Positions 49,283 to 58,153 of a stretch of 64,000 nucleotides of DNA are shown in pieces. Positions within the stretch are counted from its first letter, which is position 1. Each line of letters starts with the position of its first letter. A model generated the notes under the pieces. The model had not been told where the DNA came from. It searched no databases and saw only the letters and a list, made by a program, of their open reading frames with translations. The stretch covers positions 41,510 through 105,509 of the forward strand of contig CAVVDR010000027.1 in assembly GCA_963746955.1 (NCBI GenBank), in the 5' to 3' direction. Origin of the DNA: DASQBT01 sp963746955. GTDB taxonomy: Bacteria; Pseudomonadota; Gammaproteobacteria; Burkholderiales; Thiobacillaceae. Made by a program: the position numbers and the translations under genes.

Positions 49283-51172
49283 ATGGCGGAAGTTGCCAAT
49301 TCACTGATCGAGGCCACCGTTGATCACTTGAGCCAGTTCGCGCCATTTGACCAGATGACGCGTGAGCACGTGCTGTGGATGGCGCAGAGACTGACACTCG
49401 GCTACTTTGCGAAAGATGAAGTGATACTTTCGCCCGCGCAGGCGGACCCGCTCCAGTTTTTCATCATCAAACAGGGCGTGGTACGGGGCGAGCATGACGT
49501 CGCCGTGGCCCGGCAAGCCAGCGCCTGGCTTGAATTGCACGAGGGCGAATGTTTCCCCCTGGGCGCGCTGCTCGCCAGCCGACCTGTCACCAGCACCTAT
49601 CGCGCAAGCAGCGATGTGTTCTGCTACAAGCTGTCCGCAGATCATTTTCTGCAACTGACTCGGCTGAGCGCGGCGTTCTACGACTTTTGCACCCGCCGCA
49701 TCGCCAATCTTCTCGAACAGTCGCAACATATCATTCAGGCGGGATATTCGAAGGCCAGCGCCGAGCAGCAATCGATGAACAGCAGTCTGGCGGCCATTAT
49801 CCGGCGCGACCCGGTGACCTGTTCTACACAAAGCACGATCCGGCAGGCCTTGCAGATGATGGAGGACCAGGGCGTGGGCGCCATGGTCGCCGTAGCAGAC
49901 GCCGTCCCCCTGGGCATCCTCACCCTGCACGACGTATTGAGTCGCGTGGCCCTGGCGCAAACCGATCTCGATTTGCGGGTTATCAATATCATGAGCACCC
50001 GGCTCACCACCCTGCCCCCTCATGCGCAAGCGCATGAGGCTGCCCTCGCGATGGCAAAGCAGGGCATCCGCCACGTACTGGTAACCGACAACGGTCGCCT
50101 GACCGGGGTGGTATCGGAAAAGGACTTGTTCACCCTGCAGCGCGTGGGTCTGAGCCAGATAAGCACCGCGATTCGCCATGCCGCTACCGTGGCACTGCTC
50201 GCCCAATGCGCGCGCGACATCCAGCAACTTGCCCGCAACATGCTGGCCCAGGGCGTGGCAGCCGAGCATCTGACCCAGATCATCACGACCCTGAACGATC
50301 TATTGACCACGCGCATCATCGAACTTGAGTTGCACGACAGTCCGGCCGGGCGTATTGAGTTCTGCTGGCTGGCCTTGGGCTCCGAGGGCCGCTTCGAACA
50401 AACGCTGAACACCGACCAGGACAATGGCATCATCTTCGCGCTCAAGAACGGCGAGGATCCGGCAGCGGTCCGCGCACTGATGCTGCCGTTTGCAAAACGG
50501 GTCAACCTCGCCCTGGCGGAATGCGGATTTCCGCTCTGTGGCGGCGAGGTCATGGCGTCGAATCCGAAGTGGTGTTTGTCGCTGAAGGAATGGCAAGACA
50601 CCTTCGACCGCTGGATCCATCAGGGTGCGCCGATGGACTTGCTGCACTCGACCATCTTCTTCGATTTTCGTCCGCTCTATGGCGCAGCGCACCTGGGGAC
50701 GGCACTGCGCGAGTGGCTGAAGGCGGCCGCAGCGAAGAACACGCGCTTTCTGCACCAGCTCGCCGTCAATGCCCTGGCCAATCGGCCGCCCCTGGGCATG
50801 GTGCGAGATTTCGTGACGGGAGCGGACAACACGGTCGATCTCAAGCTGAATGGCATCACACCCTTTGTCGATGCCGCGCGTATCTTCAGCCTGGCCGTGG
50901 GTGGCGCACAAACCAACACAGTGCAGCGTCTGCGCGAAATCGCCGCACCCTTGGACATCGCCGCGCAGGATACAGGCGCCTATTGCGAGTCGTTTCTGTT
51001 CATCCAGTTGCTGCGTCTGCGCCTGCACCATGCGCAAAGCGAACAGGGCAAGGCACTCACCAATCGGGTGGACCCCGATACGCTCAACAATCTGGACCGG
51101 CGCATACTCAAAGAGGCCTTTCGTCAGGCGCGCAAGTTGCAGACCAAGCTGGGCCTGGATTACCAGGTATGA
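49283..51172 (+). CDS. Cyclic-nucleotide-binding-like / CBS / DUF294 nucleotidyltransferase protein
   Basis: From the ATG at 49283 (GGGAGAG upstream) the protein has about 629 residues. It has an N-terminal cNMP-binding-like domain (FIIKQGVVRGEHD, GECFPLGALL), two CBS domains (VTCSTQSTIRQALQMMEDQGVGAMVAV; GIRHVLVTDNGRLTGVVSEKDLF) and a DUF294 nucleotidyltransferase domain with LGSEGRFEQTLNTDQDNGII plus a C-terminal helical part. The family resembles the GlnD/GlnE regulators. It is coupled to a DnaQ-like exonuclease by a 4-base overlap and converges on a sodium/solute symporter operon it probably regulates, a recurrent combination. Confidence 0.88.
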   Translation: MAEVANSLIEATVDHLSQFAPFDQMTREHVLWMAQRLTLGYFAKDEVILSPAQADPLQFFIIKQGVVRGEHDVAVARQASAWLELHEGECFPLGALLASRPVTSTYRASSDVFCYKLSADHFLQLTRLSAAFYDFCTRRIANLLEQSQHIIQAGYSKASAEQQSMNSSLAAIIRRDPVTCSTQSTIRQALQMMEDQGVGAMVAVADAVPLGILTLHDVLSRVALAQTDLDLRVINIMSTRLTTLPPHAQAHEAALAMAKQGIRHVLVTDNGRLTGVVSEKDLFTLQRVGLSQISTAIRHAATVALLAQCARDIQQLARNMLAQGVAAEHLTQIITTLNDLLTTRIIELELHDSPAGRIEFCWLALGSEGRFEQTLNTDQDNGIIFALKNGEDPAAVRALMLPFAKRVNLALAECGFPLCGGEVMASNPKWCLSLKEWQDTFDRWIHQGAPMDLLHSTIFFDFRPLYGAAHLGTALREWLKAAAAKNTRFLHQLAVNALANRPPLGMVRDFVTGADNTVDLKLNGITPFVDAARIFSLAVGGAQTNTVQRLREIAAPLDIAAQDTGAYCESFLFIQLLRLRLHHAQSEQGKALTNRVDPDTLNNLDRRILKEAFRQARKLQTKLGLDYQV

Positions 51173-51873
51173 GATGGCTGGACCGGGTGTTCGGCAAGAA
51201 ACCCTCGCTGACGCCGGAACAGATTCGGCGCCTGACTGCCTGGCAGTCCCTGCCGCCGACGGACCAGGAATCGCCGCTGGACGAAGTCCGTTACGTCGTG
51301 GTGGACGTGGAAAGCAGCGGACTCAACATCCGCAAGGATCGCCTGATCGCCATCGGCGCCGTTGCGGTCACGCAGGGCAATATCCACCTGAATGACAGTC
51401 TCGAAATCGTGCTGCAACAGGCGCAGATCAGCGGGAAAGACAACATCCTGATTCACGGCATCGGCAGTACTGCGCAGCGGGAAGGCATGCCGCCCGTCGA
51501 TGCCATGCTTACGTTTCTTGAATACCTGGGCAAGGACCCACTGATTGCTTTTCATGTCGCATTCGACGAATCCATGATCAGCCGCGCCATGAACAGCTTT
51601 CTCGGTTTCAGGTTCCGGCACAACTGGGTGGATCTGGCCTATGTGGCGCCCGCCCTCCATCCGCAACTCGCCCGGCAATGCCGCTCACTGGATGACTGGA
51701 TGGGATTCTTCCGCATCGGCAACTATGCCCGCCACAATGCGCTGGCCGATGCCTTGTCCACCGCCGAATTGCTGTTGGCCTTGCGCCATGTATTGCAGGT
51801 CCGCCGGTCAGCTAGCCTTCATGGCATGAAGGCGTTGGAGCGGGAACGTCAAAGACAAATCCAGCCCTTCTGA
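51169..51873 (+). CDS. DnaQ-like 3'-5' exonuclease
   Basis: This 234-residue DEDDh exonuclease relates to DNA polymerase III epsilon. Motifs are Exo I VVVDVESSGLNIRKD, Exo II LIAFHVAFDESMI and Exo III YARHNALADALSTAELL, with the catalytic His. It starts at the ATG overlapping the DUF294 stop (ATGA). This gene regularly accompanies DUF294/CBS genes next to VC_2705-type symporters; it is not the replicative epsilon subunit, as no polymerase-binding tail is visible. Confidence 0.88.
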   Translation: MRWLDRVFGKKPSLTPEQIRRLTAWQSLPPTDQESPLDEVRYVVVDVESSGLNIRKDRLIAIGAVAVTQGNIHLNDSLEIVLQQAQISGKDNILIHGIGSTAQREGMPPVDAMLTFLEYLGKDPLIAFHVAFDESMISRAMNSFLGFRFRHNWVDLAYVAPALHPQLARQCRSLDDWMGFFRIGNYARHNALADALSTAELLLALRHVLQVRRSASLHGMKALERERQRQIQPF

Positions 51874-51887
51874 CCACGCCGGAATAC

Positions 51888-51915
51888 ACAGACCCCCGAC
51901 GACGCAGGGGTCTGT
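51888..51915. terminator. Bidirectional terminator between convergent operons
   Basis: Arms ACAGACCCC and GGGGTCTGT are perfect inverted repeats with a 10-base loop, midway between the exonuclease stop and the symporter stop. T-runs are short on both sides, so strength is uncertain. Confidence 0.65.
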
Positions 51916-51933
51916 TAGCTGTCCAGCCTGGAC

Positions 51934-53745
51934 TCAGTGCGTCTGGGCCACGCCCGCACCGCGCGGATATCGGATGCCTTCCACCAGGTGCTGGATATGA
52001 TCCGGGCAAGCGGGGGTCAGCTTCATTACCACGAAGGACACGGCGAAATTCAGGATCATGCCCACTACGCCGATGCCCTCCGGCGAGATGCCGAACAGCC
52101 ATTCGGAGTCCGGCACCTTGGGCATGCCCAGCAGCACGTCGCGCTTGAAATAGACAATGTAGAACAATGTAAAGATCAGCCCGGTGAGCATGCCGGCGAT
52201 GGCGCCGCCGCGGTTCATGCTCTTGCTGAAGATGCCCATCACGATGGTGGGAAACAGCGACGCGCAGGCCAAGCCGAAGGCAAACGCCACCACCTGGGCG
52301 ACAAAGCCCGGCGGGTGATAACCCAGGTAGCCAGCCACACACACCGCCACAGCGGCGGCAAGACGGCCCGCCATCAATTCGCCTTTCTCCGAGAGATTCT
52401 TGGCGAAGATGCCCTTCAGCAGGTCATGCGAGACCGCAGCCGAGATCACCAGCAGCAGGCCGGCGGCGGTTGACAACGCGGCGGCGATCCCGCCCGCGGC
52501 CACCAGGGCGATCACCCAGTTGGGCAGGTGCGCGATCTCGGGGTTGGCCAGCACCATGATGTCGTTGTCCACCTTGCCCTCGAACTTGCCCTTGGCGAAC
52601 GACCCCAGTTCATTGCCCTTCCAGCCCGCAGCTTCGGCCTTGGCCAGAAACTCCTTGTTCTTGCTCTTGTCGTTGTAGTACTGGATGCGGCCGTCGCCAT
52701 TCTTGTCTTCCCATTTGATCAGGCCGGTCTTCTCCCAGCGCTTCATCCAGTCCGGACGGGATTCGCCCGGAATGCTGGCGCCGGGAGCAAAGACATCGCC
52801 GCCGGCCGCGACTGCCGTGTTCACCGTGGCGTGGAGGTTGTAACGGGCCATGGCGCCCACCGCGGGCGCCGTCGTGTAGAGGATGGCGATGAAAACCAGC
52901 GCCCAACCTGCCGACAAACGTGCGTCATGCACCTTGGGCACGGTGAAGAAGCGCACGATCACGTGCGGCAGGCCTGCCGTTCCGGCCATCAGCGCGAGTG
53001 TGATGCAGAACACGTCGATCATGGTCTTGTTGCCGGTGGTATAGGCAGCGAAGCCCAGATCGGTCACGGTCTTGTTCAGCTTGTCGAGGAAGTACATGTC
53101 GCCCATGTGGCCGCCCAGGCCCAACTGGGGGAGCGGGGTACCGGCGATTTGCAGCGAAATGAAGACGGCCGGGATGGTGTAGGCGAAAATCAACACGCAG
53201 TACTGGGCCACCTGGGTGTAGGTGATGCCTTTCATTCCGCCCAGCACGGCATAGAAGAACACCAAACCCATACCGGTGAGCAGGCCGGTGGTGATGTCCA
53301 CTTCAAGGAAGCGGGAAAACACGATGCCCACCCCCCTCATCTGACCCGCCACGTAGGTAAAGGAGATGAAGATCAAACAGATCACCGCGACGACCCGGGC
53401 CGTTTGCGAGTAATAGCGGTCGCCGATGAACTGCGGCACGGTGAACTTGCCGAACTTGCGCAGGTAAGGCGCCAGCAGCACGGCCAGCAGCACGTAGCCG
53501 CCGGTCCAGCCCATCAGGTACACGGAGCCGCCATAGCCGAGAAAGGCGATCAGTCCCGCCATGGAAATGAACGAGGCCGCGGACATCCAGTCGGCGCCGG
53601 TTGCCATGCCGTTGATGATGGGGTGCACACCGCCGCCCGCGACGTAAAACTCCTTGGTAGTGCCGGCGCGCGCCCAGATGGCGATGCCGATATAGAGGGC
53701 GAACGACAAGCCCACCACGATGAAGGTCATAGTCTTCAGATCCAT
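51934..53745 (-). CDS. Sodium/solute symporter, VC_2705 subfamily (ActP-like)
   Basis: This 603-residue transporter of the SSS family has about 13 membrane segments and the typical start MDLKTMTFIVVGLSFALYI, followed by the core GGGVHPIINGMATGADWMSAASFI. A hydrophilic insert (residues about 330-400, with DKNGDGRIQYYNDKSKNKEF) is characteristic of the VC_2705 subfamily. These transport acetate or related monocarboxylates with sodium; the substrate cannot be told from sequence. The small subunit gene lies 27 bases upstream. Confidence 0.92.
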   Translation of the reverse strand: MDLKTMTFIVVGLSFALYIGIAIWARAGTTKEFYVAGGGVHPIINGMATGADWMSAASFISMAGLIAFLGYGGSVYLMGWTGGYVLLAVLLAPYLRKFGKFTVPQFIGDRYYSQTARVVAVICLIFISFTYVAGQMRGVGIVFSRFLEVDITTGLLTGMGLVFFYAVLGGMKGITYTQVAQYCVLIFAYTIPAVFISLQIAGTPLPQLGLGGHMGDMYFLDKLNKTVTDLGFAAYTTGNKTMIDVFCITLALMAGTAGLPHVIVRFFTVPKVHDARLSAGWALVFIAILYTTAPAVGAMARYNLHATVNTAVAAGGDVFAPGASIPGESRPDWMKRWEKTGLIKWEDKNGDGRIQYYNDKSKNKEFLAKAEAAGWKGNELGSFAKGKFEGKVDNDIMVLANPEIAHLPNWVIALVAAGGIAAALSTAAGLLLVISAAVSHDLLKGIFAKNLSEKGELMAGRLAAAVAVCVAGYLGYHPPGFVAQVVAFAFGLACASLFPTIVMGIFSKSMNRGGAIAGMLTGLIFTLFYIVYFKRDVLLGMPKVPDSEWLFGISPEGIGVVGMILNFAVSFVVMKLTPACPDHIQHLVEGIRYPRGAGVAQTH

Positions 53746-53772
53746 TGGGGTCTCCTGGAGCGGGATGGGCGC

Positions 53773-54039
53773 TTAGTCTTCGTGGACGTCATGTTCGCGG
53801 TCGATCTTGTCCATGCGCTTGGCATACCAGAAGATCAATCCGACGAAGACGAAAATGGAACCTTGCTGGGCAAACCAGAAACCCAGGGGATAGCCACCGA
53901 GATGAATGCCGTCGAGTGCGTCGCGAAACAGGATGCCGGCACCGAAGGAAACGATGAACCAGATTGCAAGTGTGATGACGAGTAACCGGAGGGTTGAACT
54001 CCAGTACGCTTTGGAGTCAAAGTTCTGTGGATCAGCCAT
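53773..54039 (-). CDS. DUF4212 small symporter subunit
   Basis: This 88-residue protein with two membrane helices (LLVITLAIWFIVSFGAGILF; FWFAQQGSIFVFVGLIFWYA) ends in a charged tail. DUF4212 proteins accompany VC_2705-type symporters as a small subunit. The ATG at 54039 is preceded by AGGAGA at the right distance, so I prefer it to the ATG 24 bases upstream. Confidence 0.9.
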   Translation of the reverse strand: MADPQNFDSKAYWSSTLRLLVITLAIWFIVSFGAGILFRDALDGIHLGGYPLGFWFAQQGSIFVFVGLIFWYAKRMDKIDREHDVHED

Positions 54040-54222
54040 TGATAGTTCTCCTGTCTTTGCCATGAGTGCTTATGAATAGGTTAAAACACACATCAGGTTA
54101 TTTTTATCGTTTGGCCACTCTACACCTTCACCGATCCGTTGCCCACCAGCTTGACCGGCGCCGGCCAATCCAATCCTTGCCCCCGAATCCCGACGCATAC
54201 CGGCTTGGGTTCGAGTTACCAT

Positions 54223-54567
54223 TCAACCGACTGCCTTGGCATTCCGGGCGCGCTGCGCGACCATCCGCAGCGCGAAATAATAGGTCCAGATAATGAGCGC
54301 CGTCGCCCCCGACCACACCACGAAGGGCAAGCCGATCAACAAGACGAGAACGCCTATGACCAGCAAGCCCGCACCGCTCACGCCATTGATTGCCGTGACG
54401 GAACAAGCCCAGCGCGCGCCGTCGTCGATCAGCCGGGCACGCCAATCAGCAACATAGTGGTAATCCTTGCGTACGCCAATCTTCCAGGCACGGAAAAGCA
54501 TGCCGATGCCGAGTGGAAAAATGGCGACGTACATCACGCGCGCCAACCAGATTAACCAATCATCCAT
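54223..54567 (-). CDS. Small membrane protein of unknown function
   Basis: The 114-residue protein has three hydrophobic segments (WLIWLARVMYVAIFPLGIGMLF, GAGLLVIGVLVLLIGLPFVVW, and ALIIWTYYFAL) and charged loops. I recognise no family. It is co-directional with and upstream of the DUF4212-symporter pair, separated by 183 bases, so it may belong to the same regulon. Confidence 0.65.
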   Translation of the reverse strand: MDDWLIWLARVMYVAIFPLGIGMLFRAWKIGVRKDYHYVADWRARLIDDGARWACSVTAINGVSGAGLLVIGVLVLLIGLPFVVWSGATALIIWTYYFALRMVAQRARNAKAVG

Positions 54568-54929
54568 TGCTTCTTCCTGTTGCAGACCGCATGAACGCCA
54601 AGTGTCGGCGAAGTACGACCATCCTTGAAATATCGCTGTGCAGCCAGATGGCCATTGGAGGCCAGATCGGTGAACATTCTTGACTAATATTGTGTTTAAG
54701 GTTTTAATGCGCGGCTTCGGTTTTCTGTGAATGACTGTTCACAGTCCAATCGACCTTTGCGTGAATTTTGGAGATAGTCGGACAGACCAGTCGTCAAAGC
54801 CGCAATTGCCAACCCGGCTAGCGGCGGGCGGGTTGCAATGCAATCTGAGTGACTAGCTGCAAACGTTAGACGCGACGAAAGCGACGTTGCCGAACGCAAG
54901 ATCCGCGTGGTAGAAGCGTTGTCAAACAA
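54568..54929. other. Intergenic region upstream of tRNA-Phe with a 20-bp palindrome
   Basis: No gene is supported in these 362 bases. At 54725-54744 there is an interrupted palindrome CTGTGAA-TGACTG-TTCACAG with 7-bp arms. A possible promoter (TTGACT, 17 bases, TTTAAT) lies near 54678-54706 and could serve the tRNA gene. A minus-strand open frame running through here and the tRNA is not real. Confidence 0.5.
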
Positions 54930-55005
<76 letters not shown>

Positions 55006-55410
55006 GTATTCACGCCACTCTCCCAGCCAGACAACCGTCTCCTCTCTGCACTGATTTTGTCCATGTAGGCGTTGTGTAGGTTTTGCCAGTCAATGGATGC
55101 GCTGGTAGCGCTCAGGAAAACGACGTTTGCCTTCGACACGTTGCTCACGCACCGCGTCAGAGGTCACCGTTGACGGGTCGTCGCTGTCGAGACAATCAAC
55201 GGTTTCCAGTCTCTCAAACAACACGAGCTTCACTCCGGCCCCTCGGAGAGCCCTCACCCTTGGCCTTGCTACCTCAAACATTGGAAGATACGAAACCACA
55301 GCGAATCTTCGAGGAACTACACGACTTGTCGCGACTGGTTGCCACTGGACTTCGCATAGACGAAGTCAATGGCAATCGGACACGATGGCAAGCTGGGGAC
55401 CTCAATCACC
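55006..55410. other. Unassigned stretch between tRNA-Phe and the nucleotide operon
   Basis: Two short overlapping frames exist: a plus-strand frame ending at 55439 and a minus-strand frame ending at 55090 that reads RVRALRGAGVKLVLFERLET. Neither has a recognisable family or good ribosome site. It may be remnants of the integration event. No integrase could be recognised. Confidence 0.4.
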
Positions 55411-56019
55411 TCAGGGAGTCCTCAGTTCTCTTTGGATAACCCTCAGCACATCTTGTCTGGCTTGCTCATCATCAGCAAAATTGACTGCGCCGCTGTCGAG
55501 TGTCAACACCCTCCAGGAGCCGCATGACCTTTTGACCAACCCATCCAATGCCTGATTGATCGCTTGAAGATACTCGACGGTAATTGAATTCTCTACATCT
55601 CTGCCACGTCGTTGAATTCGATCCAGTTCGATAGCAGGCTCGCAAACGACGTGAATTAGCAATTGAGGCGGTGCGAGTTCCTTGCGAGCCTCAGCGTGAA
55701 CGGAAATGAAAGCAGCGCGTTTGCCACCACTGAGTGTGACTTGCGCATAAGCCAGGTCAAGGAGGAGCGAAAAGTCACACACGATAGCGGTCGCACGTCT
55801 CGCCGCGACTTTTATCTCATGGTAGTGCTGTAGAAGAAAGCTGATCTCCGTCTCGAATGCCGTCCCGATAGGATCGGCGTAGAAGGGCTTCCAGAACGGA
55901 TTAGATTTGAAATCCTCCAGAACCGAAGATAATCCGACATGCGTTAACAATTGCGCTAATGTTGTCTTGCCAGAAGCAATGCCACCACATATCTCCACGC
56001 GCAATGTCTTATTCAACAC
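55411..56019 (-). CDS. Deoxynucleoside kinase-like protein
   Basis: The 202-residue P-loop protein has Walker A GGIASGKTTLA, the substrate segment EDFKSNPFWKPFYADP, the DRS-like CDFSLLLDLAYAQVT and the LID RIQRRGRDVE, matching the dNK family that phosphorylates deoxynucleosides with ATP. The substrate-specificity residues cannot be read with confidence. It begins at a GTG (56019), 12 bases after the upstream gene, and is the last gene of the four-gene operon. It would supply or recycle a deoxynucleoside monophosphate for the system. Confidence 0.8.
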   Translation of the reverse strand: MLNKTLRVEICGGIASGKTTLAQLLTHVGLSSVLEDFKSNPFWKPFYADPIGTAFETEISFLLQHYHEIKVAARRATAIVCDFSLLLDLAYAQVTLSGGKRAAFISVHAEARKELAPPQLLIHVVCEPAIELDRIQRRGRDVENSITVEYLQAINQALDGLVKRSCGSWRVLTLDSGAVNFADDEQARQDVLRVIQRELRTP

Positions 56020-56031
56020 TAGAAGGCGATT

Positions 56032-57060
56032 TCAGTGTGGTCGCATGGTCGATGATTCCCTATTCAGTCGGAAACGTGGGTCCCCGTTGGAGTTAGGGTG
56101 CTCACCTTTCAAATCTTCCATTTGGACAGTGTGAAGAGTTTCAGCGTTCTGAGAAACCCTTCTTGACAACGAATCGATAGCCGCATCCAATCTGGCAATA
56201 TCCGATTGCGTGAATGTCTTCGTATTAGTTACATATTGGTGCGTTTGGTCGACGAGGCTATAAACTGACACGACACCGAAGAGAATTGCGGCGGCGGCCG
56301 ATATGGAAATTATCCTGGATATATTTCGCATCTCCTTCAATTGGCGTTCGGCATCGCCAATAAATTCCCCCAACGAACTCTTAACCGAATCAATGTTGGC
56401 TGGCAATGTATCGCTAATAAAGCTATCAAACGTCTTCTCAGGTCCCTTTACGTTCTTGAGAAGTTCCCTCTCGTTATTTTGGGGCTGCTCTTCAACGGGC
56501 GATACCCAAAGCGAATTATCACTGATCTTTGTGAACTCGATTGCAACCAAGTCATCCCCTGGGCGCACAACGTAGTCATTAGGTGTCAGATTGTGGATTG
56601 GTATCATTAACCGCCCATCGTAGCCTGGGTCTACGAGCGGTCCTGTTCCCAATAACAGCCCTCGATGAACATGCGTGATCGTTAGATTGAACCGCACCGC
56701 AATATAGATCGGCAAGCGGAACCGAATGTTCAAGCCGACATAAGTTATGGAATTGTGTCGGAGCGTGATTGCCTGCCGTTGCGCAAGGTTCTCGCAGTGT
56801 TTCTTCTTGCCCTTTTCGTCCCACCACAGGACCTCAGGGCCAAGCTGTGCTTCATATGAGGCGGGTTTGAGCTTCGCCGGGTTGAATGGGTGGATCATCC
56901 CGGTTCTCTCTACATATCGAGCGATATCTTCGCGATTCAGGAGCGCGCAATCGATTCCTGGTAAGGGGTCGAAAAACCGGTGAAGCAGATGCCTTCTCTT
57001 GGCTTCGTCTTCATCTCTTGAATAGGCTAGAGCATCGATGGTTTCTTGGATAGAAGGCAT
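56032..57060 (-). CDS. Membrane-anchored dCTP deaminase/dUTPase-like protein
   Basis: Residues about 40-200 of this 342-residue protein have the trimeric dUTPase/Dcd fold: LKPASYEAQLG, LLLGTGPLVDPGYDGRLMIPIHN, and YVVRPGDDLVAIEF. The C-terminal extension is unusual, with a long amphipathic helix region (SSLGEFIGDAERQLKEM), one membrane helix (IISISAAAAILFGVVSVYS) and a coiled-coil segment (IARLDAAIDSLSRRV). Normal Dcd or dUTPase proteins are soluble and about half as long. Whether it deaminates, hydrolyses or only binds a deoxynucleotide is open. Confidence 0.78.
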   Translation of the reverse strand: MPSIQETIDALAYSRDEDEAKRRHLLHRFFDPLPGIDCALLNREDIARYVERTGMIHPFNPAKLKPASYEAQLGPEVLWWDEKGKKKHCENLAQRQAITLRHNSITYVGLNIRFRLPIYIAVRFNLTITHVHRGLLLGTGPLVDPGYDGRLMIPIHNLTPNDYVVRPGDDLVAIEFTKISDNSLWVSPVEEQPQNNERELLKNVKGPEKTFDSFISDTLPANIDSVKSSLGEFIGDAERQLKEMRNISRIISISAAAAILFGVVSVYSLVDQTHQYVTNTKTFTQSDIARLDAAIDSLSRRVSQNAETLHTVQMEDLKGEHPNSNGDPRFRLNRESSTMRPH

Positions 57061-57085
57061 GAGTTGAGAATCCAGGAGTATCGTT

Positions 57086-58138
57086 TCACATCACTGACGT
57101 TTTAGTCGTGGCCAATGCGTGAATTGGGGTCGAAGATTGCATGTGCGAAGGACCCCAACCACAGAAATCGATTTGACGCGTGATTTCTCCCTCCACGCGC
57201 TTGATGAATGCAAATACCTTCTCTGATGATCCCGTTTCACGAACGGTCCAATCCACGTAGTCCAGATGATTGAGGACTATTCGTGTAGGGTTATTCACCA
57301 TAACGGCTTCCTGCACTACTTGGGAATCGAACCACCCTATCCGCCGCGGGCGTCGGGTAACGGAGGTTAGCTCTGTCAGATCTAGCGGGCTGTGGGCCGA
57401 AAATCTGACTGACTCCCAATCAGTTTCATTTGGTAGCGGCCCGCTGTTGCCAGCAACGCGTATAGGCAGTGCCCTTAGTACCAATACGACATCGTCGGCG
57501 TCTGTGGGCGATAGCCCCGCTTCCGACAGAAAGGCAGACGCTGTCGTGTCCCTGCTTGTGGCGAAGGGATAGTAAGGAGAATGGAGTACAGATAGTCCAA
57601 AACCCTGAGTTCCCTCAACGATTAGGCGTTCCTTCCTACTAAGCCGATCCCGTAAGAACCTAGACGTAAGCGTAAGAAAGTCTCTCAATTCTGGCACGTC
57701 GCCCGCCAACTTAGCTTTGCCCAGGCGGGCTGCTCGTGCAATGACGGCCGCACCTGTGCCGCTTCCAGTCGATCCGATCGACGCACCCAGCGCCGATGAT
57801 TTCTCCTCGGTAAGTTCGCGTTCAGTAATTACGACAGCGTTAGGGTCAATCAGAAGGCGGGACGGATTGAGCCCCGCAAGACGCACTTCGTCGAAAAGGA
57901 TGCTGACCTCAATGTAACTACCAGCAGGTAGAACACAGTAGGTATCTGGTAGTAATGCGGCGGTAGGGAGTTGCTTGAAGATGATTGGCACTCCATTGGG
58001 TGCAATTACGGTGTGACCCGAATTCGGTCCGCCCACCCGAATTGCCACCGTTGCCCCCATCTCCTTGGCCAGATAGTGAGCAACTTTGCCCTTCCCCTCC
58101 GACCCAAACTGCCCGCCGACGATCACCGTGACAGGCAC
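57086..58138 (-). CDS. Adenylosuccinate synthetase homologue of PurZ type
   Basis: The 350-residue protein is clearly of the adenylosuccinate synthetase fold (GGQFGSEGKGK, GPNSGHTVI, GSTGSGTGAA, YPFATSRDTTASAF, VTRRPRRIGWFD) but about 80 residues shorter than housekeeping PurA. The P-loop reads GSEGKGK where PurA has GDEGKGK, so the catalytic base Asp is Ser13. The same change, as I recall, marks PurZ, the phage enzyme that joins aspartate to dGMP on the way to diaminopurine deoxynucleotide. The His of GHT is kept. It starts at a GTG with GGAGG 5 bases upstream and sits 15 bases after the exonuclease-fusion gene. Substrate assignment is inference. Confidence 0.85.
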   Translation of the reverse strand: MPVTVIVGGQFGSEGKGKVAHYLAKEMGATVAIRVGGPNSGHTVIAPNGVPIIFKQLPTAALLPDTYCVLPAGSYIEVSILFDEVRLAGLNPSRLLIDPNAVVITERELTEEKSSALGASIGSTGSGTGAAVIARAARLGKAKLAGDVPELRDFLTLTSRFLRDRLSRKERLIVEGTQGFGLSVLHSPYYPFATSRDTTASAFLSEAGLSPTDADDVVLVLRALPIRVAGNSGPLPNETDWESVRFSAHSPLDLTELTSVTRRPRRIGWFDSQVVQEAVMVNNPTRIVLNHLDYVDWTVRETGSSEKVFAFIKRVEGEITRQIDFCGWGPSHMQSSTPIHALATTKTSVM

Positions 58139-58153
58139 TGCGCCCTCCGCAGT

